In this document: one piece after another, positions 43,790 through 48,496 of the stretch
Layout: the number at the start of each line of letters is the position of its first letter
How positions within the stretch are numbered: position 1 is the stretch's first letter
Assembly (NCBI GenBank): GCA_017694785.1
Contig: JADIMK010000038.1
Span: 1 to 48,496 of the forward strand
Direction: 5' to 3'
DNA: 48,496 bases
Source of the DNA: Candidatus Cryptobacteroides intestinigallinarum
GTDB taxonomy: Bacteria; Bacteroidota; Bacteroidia; Bacteroidales; UBA932
The notes under the pieces: model-generated
What the model saw: only the letters and a program-made list of their open reading frames with translations
What the model was told of the DNA's origin: nothing
Database searches by the model: none
Made by a program: the position numbers and the translations under genes

Positions 43790-44746
43790 TTATCGCTTAA
43801 GGTATGGCGGGATATTGCAGCGGAAGCCATCTTTGATACCTTTCCATTTGATGCGCATGATACCCCATCTGAACTTCAGGAATGAAACTGCAAGTGAAGC
43901 GACAAAGCTCGATCCGATGCAGATGATGTCAACAAGACGCCATGCGGCAGACTGTTCCCTTCCGTAGATGAACCTCTTCCAGAAGATTGTCTTGAACCTG
44001 AAGTCAGCATATATTCTCATCCTGTCCCTGTCAGTGCCATTCATAGCTGTCCCGGCATCGAGATGAACAACCTTGTCAGTAAACAAGGTAATCTCTTTCA
44101 GGCCGTAGAGATACATCTTGTAGAACATAGCCTGGTCGTCGCCCTGGGCATAAGGTACTTCGTCAAGCCAGGATTCTTCTTCAAAACGGATCTTCAGGAA
44201 ATCCTCTTTCCTGCACAGGAAACATGGTCCGGCATTTGTCTGTGAGAGATATATCTTCTGCGAAGGAGATGTATTGTAAGAATATCCCCCGTTCCGCATC
44301 ACCTTATATGCCCATTTGCCGTCATCTTTTCTCGGCCTCATCCGTCCTGTCAAAGCCATAATGATCTTTCCGGATGTACTCCTTGCGGAATTCCTGAATG
44401 TGTCGGGAGACACCACATCTGCCCCGCTTGTTCTGAGAGCATTTAACATCTCTTCCACGGCATCAGGCTCAAGACAGACATCGTCGTCGAGAAACAGCAT
44501 TATGTCCGTAGTGACTTCAGCATAATCCAGAGCCCTCTGGGCTACCATTCCCTTCTTTACATAGACATACCGTTCATTGCCGGGAGTTCCTTCAGGTATC
44601 TTATAACCGTCAGCAATATACACGATAATATCTTCCGGAGGAAGTGTCTGGGCATTGAGAGAGTCCAGCAGTCTGATATACTTCTGCCCGGCTGTTCCCA
44701 AGGTGCGTATTACCGCCGTATATTTCTCGGACTCTTCCAATCTCAA
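43790..44746 (-). CDS. GT2-family glycosyltransferase (divergent)
   Basis: The 318-aa GT2 protein has TAVIRTLGTAGQKYIRLLDSL at the start and the DxD-type MLFLDDDVCLEPDAVEEML near residue 85-100. CFLCRKEDFLKI, WLDEVPYAQGDDQAMFYKM and a C-terminal membrane-proximal hydrophobic stretch (DIICIGSSFVASLAVSFL) follow. It differs from the other GT2 proteins of the operon, which share a DDGS-type motif. Overlaps the preceding gene by 4 nt. Donor unknown. Confidence 0.9.
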   Translation of the reverse strand: MRLEESEKYTAVIRTLGTAGQKYIRLLDSLNAQTLPPEDIIVYIADGYKIPEGTPGNERYVYVKKGMVAQRALDYAEVTTDIMLFLDDDVCLEPDAVEEMLNALRTSGADVVSPDTFRNSARSTSGKIIMALTGRMRPRKDDGKWAYKVMRNGGYSYNTSPSQKIYLSQTNAGPCFLCRKEDFLKIRFEEESWLDEVPYAQGDDQAMFYKMYLYGLKEITLFTDKVVHLDAGTAMNGTDRDRMRIYADFRFKTIFWKRFIYGREQSAAWRLVDIICIGSSFVASLAVSFLKFRWGIMRIKWKGIKDGFRCNIPPYLKR

Positions 44747-45768
44747 CTGTTTTTACTTCTGAAGCGATATCTTAATAAAGACAGGATACCGGAGGCCTTG
44801 CTTCTGAGCCCGAGATACCTTATCCCCATTGCCGGAGAAAGAAAAAATACCACAGAGAAACCGGCTGCCATATCTCTGAGAAACCATCTGAACACATCTC
44901 TCCTGAGGCCTGACAGATCTATCCCGATATCCTCTCTGACATATGGACGGTACTTCTCCTCCGACATAGTCTGGAGTGTCCAGAAATACATCATCACGCT
45001 ATAGCGATGATAATATCTGCGAAGTCTCCTGTCATCGATTCGTTCCGCGCCTTCATGGAAGGCCCTGCACATCCTGAATGAATCCCTCAGGTTCCTGGAA
45101 TCTGCTGTATTTGCAATCGAGCCAGGCCTTTTCCTATACGCATAGAAGACAACAGGCACATATACGCTCCGAAGAGGCATCTGATAAAGCCGGCATGCGA
45201 AATCTATATCTTCGAAACTATACAGGATTTCATTCATTCTTATATGATTGAAGACTTCCAGAGAATACAAAGAAAGCCATGCAAAGAACTCACCTTTGAC
45301 AATTTCGGTAAGGAATTCATAGTTCTCCATCGGAGGAGTCTCCGTGTCCGGTCTCGGCAGTTTTCTTCCGGCAGGCATATCATTTCCGGCCATATCGACG
45401 CTTTTGTATTCTCCCCGGATGACATCAGCACCAGTCCTTTCCGCTGCTGATGCCAGAGTACCGAGAGCAGAGCTGTTGCACCACCTGTCATCAGAATCCA
45501 GAAAGATCACATACTTTCCGCTTGCCCTGTCCACCCCGTAATTTCTTGCGCTGCTCAAGCCGCCGTTCTTCTTGTGGAAGACCTTTATGCGGGGGTCTTC
45601 CCTGGCAAGTTCATCACATCTTTTCCCGGAGCCGTCTGTCGAGCCGTCGTCTACCATCACTATCTCAAAATCCCTGTAATCCTGCACCAGCACACTGCGG
45701 ACGCACTCATCCAGATATGCCTCGACATTATAGACAGGCACAATTACAGATATGAACGGAGCACTCAT
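44743..45768 (-). CDS. GT2-family glycosyltransferase
   Basis: This is a canonical GT2 protein, 341 aa: FISVIVPVYNVEAYLDECVRS, VDDGSTDGSGKRCDE, KKNGGLSSARNYGVD and the DxD-type IFLDSDDRW near residue 95. The C-terminal helical region carries a basic tail (RYRFRSKNS). It overlaps its neighbours by 4 nt on both sides. It is close in layout to the next two genes, suggesting paralogous copies that diverged in specificity. Confidence 0.93.
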   Translation of the reverse strand: MSAPFISVIVPVYNVEAYLDECVRSVLVQDYRDFEIVMVDDGSTDGSGKRCDELAREDPRIKVFHKKNGGLSSARNYGVDRASGKYVIFLDSDDRWCNSSALGTLASAAERTGADVIRGEYKSVDMAGNDMPAGRKLPRPDTETPPMENYEFLTEIVKGEFFAWLSLYSLEVFNHIRMNEILYSFEDIDFACRLYQMPLRSVYVPVVFYAYRKRPGSIANTADSRNLRDSFRMCRAFHEGAERIDDRRLRRYYHRYSVMMYFWTLQTMSEEKYRPYVREDIGIDLSGLRRDVFRWFLRDMAAGFSVVFFLSPAMGIRYLGLRSKASGILSLLRYRFRSKNS

Positions 45769-46700
45769 CTCAAGTCGCGTGAAAACATCTTGTGCAGCAT
45801 TGCCACAGGCTTCAAGGACAGAAGTCTGTAGCGTATCATGTAGCCCCTGCTGAGCGCATGGCGGACCCGGGGAAAGACATAGGCCACATCACTGTTCCGA
45901 TACCATGCGGAAGGGTTTTCAGTTGCTGCTCGGCGGCACAGCATCCTATGGTCAAAGAAAAGCCATGCCTCAAATCTGTCTGATCTTATCCCGAGGCCTT
46001 CATAAGCATCATAGAGTCTTCTCATTATATAGGCAGATAGATCAGCCGAAAGAGGATATTTATCTCCTATGGAAATCTCAGACTGGGTATATTCATATAA
46101 GAGGCCTGAAGACAAAGCAAGAGAACGTATTCTTTCAAGATAAGTGAGCAGGAAAAGAAAATCTTCACCCAAAGGTATCCTTTCATCAAAACGGAGATCC
46201 CCGACAAGTTTCCTCCTGAACACTTTGCCCCATACGACTTTCAGCACAGTAGTATAGTGTCTTTCTCTTATGAAATCCGTCATTTCCTGTCCGCAGAGCA
46301 GACTGTCGTCAAATCGCGTAAACCACGGAGTCCCGCCAGGTTTCGCTTCGGAAAAAGAACATATGACAAGATCTGCTTTACAGCAATCAGGATGCAGAAC
46401 CTCGGGATGAATGACATCATCGCTGTCAGCAAACACTATCATCCGGCCTGAAGCATTGTCCAGGCCCACATTCCGGGCAGAACTCACCCCGCCGTTAGGC
46501 TTGTGGAAGACTCTGATCCGGCGATCGCGCGATGCGAATTCATCGCAGATCCCAGGAGATGCATCAGTACTTCCGTCATCGACAAGGATAAGTTCCCAGT
46601 CCATGGACTGCCTACCGAGCACACTTTCCACACATCTGCACAATGTCTTCTCTGCATTGAAGACAGGTACTATTATCGTTATTTCCGGCAAGGTATGCAT
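45765..46700 (-). CDS. GT2-family glycosyltransferase
   Basis: This 311-aa GT2 protein has ITIIVPVFNAEKTLCRCVESVL, VDDGSTDASPGICDEF, KPNGGVSSARNVGLD and IVFADSDDVIHPE near residue 95. Its start codon directly abuts the stop of the preceding gene (TGA then ATG at 46701/46700), a sign of translational coupling. The C-terminal part resembles that of the 44743-45768 protein (YIMRRLYDAYEGLGI), supporting common origin. Confidence 0.93.
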   Translation of the reverse strand: MHTLPEITIIVPVFNAEKTLCRCVESVLGRQSMDWELILVDDGSTDASPGICDEFASRDRRIRVFHKPNGGVSSARNVGLDNASGRMIVFADSDDVIHPEVLHPDCCKADLVICSFSEAKPGGTPWFTRFDDSLLCGQEMTDFIRERHYTTVLKVVWGKVFRRKLVGDLRFDERIPLGEDFLFLLTYLERIRSLALSSGLLYEYTQSEISIGDKYPLSADLSAYIMRRLYDAYEGLGIRSDRFEAWLFFDHRMLCRRAATENPSAWYRNSDVAYVFPRVRHALSRGYMIRYRLLSLKPVAMLHKMFSRDLR

Positions 46701-47672
46701 TCAGCGTGCAAATCTCAGTCTGAGATTCCTGATCGAAAGCATCAGACGTGACACTGCTCCGAGATGGTGGCACAGGCACCACATCATTATCTTCAACTTG
46801 AGGTTGAGATATGGACATGACAGGATATATCTGTGGCACTGAGGATAGAAGGAAAGGAACTCAGGATATGTGGAAGAATCAAGGACCAGTTCCTGTGAAC
46901 TCTTCAGGACTCTCCAGCACATTTCCCTGTCCAATGCCTCGTAAAGCCCGGCTTCCCTGAGCCAGCATACGGCATCCATATACATCCTCTGTTCATCGTA
47001 CATCCTCCGTCTGTCGATATGGTGCATTATTGAAGCCGGATTCTGGACATTATAGAAATATAGCGGCTCATGTATATTCACCACTTTCCCGGCCACGGAC
47101 AATATCTTCACATTGACATTGAAGTCCTCACAATATGAAACGCCCGTATGGAATCTTATCCCGTTTTCTTCAAAAAGACTCCGGCGGTAAAGCATGCACC
47201 ACAATACCGTCCACGGGAATCTTATATACCGCCTCAACGACCCCACCTTGTCTTCCGTCATGTCCGGAAGATAATATCTCTTCATCGTGTCTCCTGCCAT
47301 CATGAAATCGCACATGGCCGCATCGGCACCCGACGATTCTGCGGCAGCATACATCTTTTCAAGCATAAGCGGATCTGTCCAGTCATCGCTGTCACAGAAA
47401 AAGATATACTTTCCTGTCGCTGCATCAAGTCCGGCATTCCTGGAATAAGACGGACCTGAATTCTCCTTGTTACGGATGAATTTGCATGAATTTTTTCTAT
47501 CCGGATAATCATCCAGGACCTTCTTCACTATATCAATCGAACCATCATCGGAACAATCATCCACAAACACATACTCTACCGGTACCAACGTCTGGCCGAA
47601 CAATGAACGTACGCATCTTTCTATGAAAGGACCGGAATCATATACCGGAACGATTACAGACACAGAATACAT
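46701..47672 (-). CDS. GT2-family glycosyltransferase
   Basis: This 323-aa GT2 protein has VSVIVPVYDSGPFIERCVRSLF, VDDCSDDGSIDIVKKV, NSGPSYSRNAGLD and IFFCDSDDWTDPLMLEKM near residue 95. It is the first glycosyltransferase of the operon, 3 nt after upxY. The C-terminal region (WRVLKSSQELVLDSS) is of the EPS GT2 type. Confidence 0.93.
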   Translation of the reverse strand: MYSVSVIVPVYDSGPFIERCVRSLFGQTLVPVEYVFVDDCSDDGSIDIVKKVLDDYPDRKNSCKFIRNKENSGPSYSRNAGLDAATGKYIFFCDSDDWTDPLMLEKMYAAAESSGADAAMCDFMMAGDTMKRYYLPDMTEDKVGSLRRYIRFPWTVLWCMLYRRSLFEENGIRFHTGVSYCEDFNVNVKILSVAGKVVNIHEPLYFYNVQNPASIMHHIDRRRMYDEQRMYMDAVCWLREAGLYEALDREMCWRVLKSSQELVLDSSTYPEFLSFYPQCHRYILSCPYLNLKLKIMMWCLCHHLGAVSRLMLSIRNLRLRFAR

Positions 47673-47675
47673 CTG

Positions 47676-48218
47676 CTAGCTGATTACTTCTATCAGTTCC
47701 GGACTTATGGTCGCAAGCGCAACAGCTATTACTCCTTCCACCGCTATGACAACCCTCCTGTCCCTTGCTCCTTTGACTTTCATGAATATACCCTCATATC
47801 CCTCGAAATCTCCGGCTATGATCCTCACCCTGGTTCCGGCCTTGATATTGACCTCGTCCTCATTGAACCATATGAGTTTCTCGTCACATGTACCGGTTAC
47901 AGCAATGAAGAGTCGCATCTGGTCTTCTGGAACTATTATCTTGGTCCCCAGGCGCCTGTTGACAATATACTGCAGATATGGCATCTTCTCCTTGACTCTC
48001 TGCACATCGCTCTGCGGTGCATGTACAAAAATAAGCCCCCTGACCACAGGTACGAGTTCCTTGACTTTGCGGCCTCTTCTTATTGTAAATGTATAATGCA
48101 TCGGGATATAGTACTCCAGTCCTTCGTCATCAAGCTTGTCCTTGACTTTCATTTCCCTGCGGTAAGTTACGCGCATTGCAAACCAGACCGGATTATCGTC
48201 TTTAACGTTGGATGCCAT
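47676..48218 (-). CDS. upxY: UpxY-type NusG-like transcription antiterminator
   Basis: The 180-aa protein is a NusG paralogue of the UpxY/RfaH class. The NGN domain, about residues 10-105, includes WFAMRVTYRREMKVKDKL and LVPVVRGLIFVHA. The C-terminal KOW domain includes AGTRVRIIAGDFEGYEGIFMKVKG near residues 125-150. In Bacteroides, UpxY proteins are encoded at the head of each capsule operon and prevent premature termination in that operon's leader. Here it heads a run of about 21 genes, which needs such antitermination. No UpxZ, the usual partner that inhibits other loci, follows it. The leader of about 130-165 nt contains a hairpin at 48244-48275. Confidence 0.94.
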   Translation of the reverse strand: MASNVKDDNPVWFAMRVTYRREMKVKDKLDDEGLEYYIPMHYTFTIRRGRKVKELVPVVRGLIFVHAPQSDVQRVKEKMPYLQYIVNRRLGTKIIVPEDQMRLFIAVTGTCDEKLIWFNEDEVNIKAGTRVRIIAGDFEGYEGIFMKVKGARDRRVVIAVEGVIAVALATISPELIEVIS

Positions 48219-48243
48219 ATCATGAAAAGCAATAGAGTGGAGT

Positions 48244-48275
48244 ATTGAAGACCAAGTATCATATTGATCTTCAAT
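48244..48275 (-). promoter_or_regulatory. Hairpin in the upxY leader
   Basis: ATTGAAGA (48244-48251) and TCTTCAAT (48268-48275) form a perfect 8-bp stem around a 16-nt loop, 26 nt upstream of the upxY start. It lies within the predicted 5' leader on the minus strand. In UpxY-controlled loci the leader is where antitermination acts, so this may be part of the pause/antiterminator element. Role inferred. Confidence 0.4.
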
Positions 48276-48354
48276 GAATTACTTGTAAAAATCCCGAATA
48301 CCCATTCCGAAACATCTGGAAATGGTGATTTTTCTTAATCCTTATACAACCTTG

Positions 48355-48423
48355 CAAATTTAATAAATCCTTAATTCCGCAACACTATTACAAATATAAC
48401 TTTTTAAGTACCTGAGCAACAAA
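48355..48423 (-). promoter_or_regulatory. Two candidate Bacteroidota-type promoters of the EPS operon
   Basis: On the minus strand, TTTG (48423-48420) is followed after 21 nt by TATATTTG (48398-48391), a good match to the -33/-7 pattern. A second candidate has TTG (48382-48380), 17 nt, then TAAATTTG (48362-48355). The predicted starts give leaders of about 165 and 130 nt before upxY. The sequence from 48276 to 48496 contains no gene I can support. Confidence 0.6.
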
Positions 48424-48435
48424 AAGTTGCTCAGG
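48411..48435. repeat. 10-bp inverted repeat overlapping the -33 element
   Basis: CCTGAGCAAC (48411-48420) and GTTGCTCAGG (48426-48435) form a perfect 10-bp inverted repeat with an AAAAA spacer. The -33 TTTG of the first upxY promoter candidate falls in its centre. It resembles an operator or a terminator (plus strand followed by ATTTT), but no plus-strand gene ends here. The repeat is certain; the role is open. Confidence 0.65.
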
Positions 48436-48496
48436 ATTTTGCCATGTCAGATTTTTCACCTATCTTAGTGTTGCAAATCAAAATATGTATCAAACC

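Overview
The window comes from a Bacteroidales-type member of the Bacteroidota. The evidence is the rplK-rplA-rplJ-rplL-rpoB-rpoC block with RpoB/RpoC of Bacteroidota length, a SusC/SusD polysaccharide utilisation locus (PUL), a fimbrillin-type lipoprotein, a UpxY-type antiterminator heading an exopolysaccharide (EPS) operon, and promoter candidates of the TAnnTTTG class. I cannot name the genus with confidence.

Layout. (1) 1-10400, plus strand: conserved ribosomal protein and RNA polymerase genes. rplK lacks its first few codons at the window edge. There is a terminator or attenuator between rplL and rpoB and a strong terminator after rpoC. (2) 10486-20928, minus strand: a six-gene beta-glucan PUL. 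In transcription order it is SusC, SusD, a surface-glycan-binding-type lipoprotein, GH16, GH128 and GH3. The enzymes fit extracellular cutting of beta-1,3-glucan (GH16, GH128) followed by release of glucose (GH3). An intra-operon terminator-like hairpin separates the uptake genes from the enzyme genes. (3) 21182-26223, plus strand: a membrane-spanning beta-propeller/Y_Y_Y/HTH regulator divergent from susC, then a fused TMD-NBD ABC exporter and a small S24/S26 peptidase. Phased CTCAACAA repeats lie in the susC/regulator intergenic region. (4) 48218-26430, minus strand: a run of 21 tightly packed genes (mostly 4-nt overlaps or gaps under 30 nt) headed by UpxY. It holds ten glycosyltransferases (five GT2, three GT4, one GT8, one GT11), an acyltransferase, a Wzy-like membrane protein and an initiating sugar-phosphate transferase. 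These are followed by a PqqD / nucleotidyltransferase / HprK-like kinase trio, Wza-type and Wzc-type export proteins, a 63-aa peptide gene, and a fimbrillin-like lipoprotein whose C-terminal half resembles a degenerate PI-PLC domain.

Most interesting content. The PqqD-like, NTP_transf_5-like and HprK-like genes inside the EPS operon, together with the nearby ABC exporter, the Ser/His-type S26 peptidase and the small acidic-tailed peptide gene, look like the parts of a peptide-modification or export system wired into exopolysaccharide assembly. Families of this kind are known individually, and kinase/nucleotidyltransferase pairs are known from some lasso-peptide clusters. No lasso cyclase or other core maturase is visible here, so the function is open. 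Other points worth a look are the (Gly-Tyr)12 tail on the Wzc-type kinase, encoded by a hexanucleotide repeat, the fimbrillin/PLC-like fusion, and an inverted repeat sitting on the -33 element of the upxY promoter candidate.
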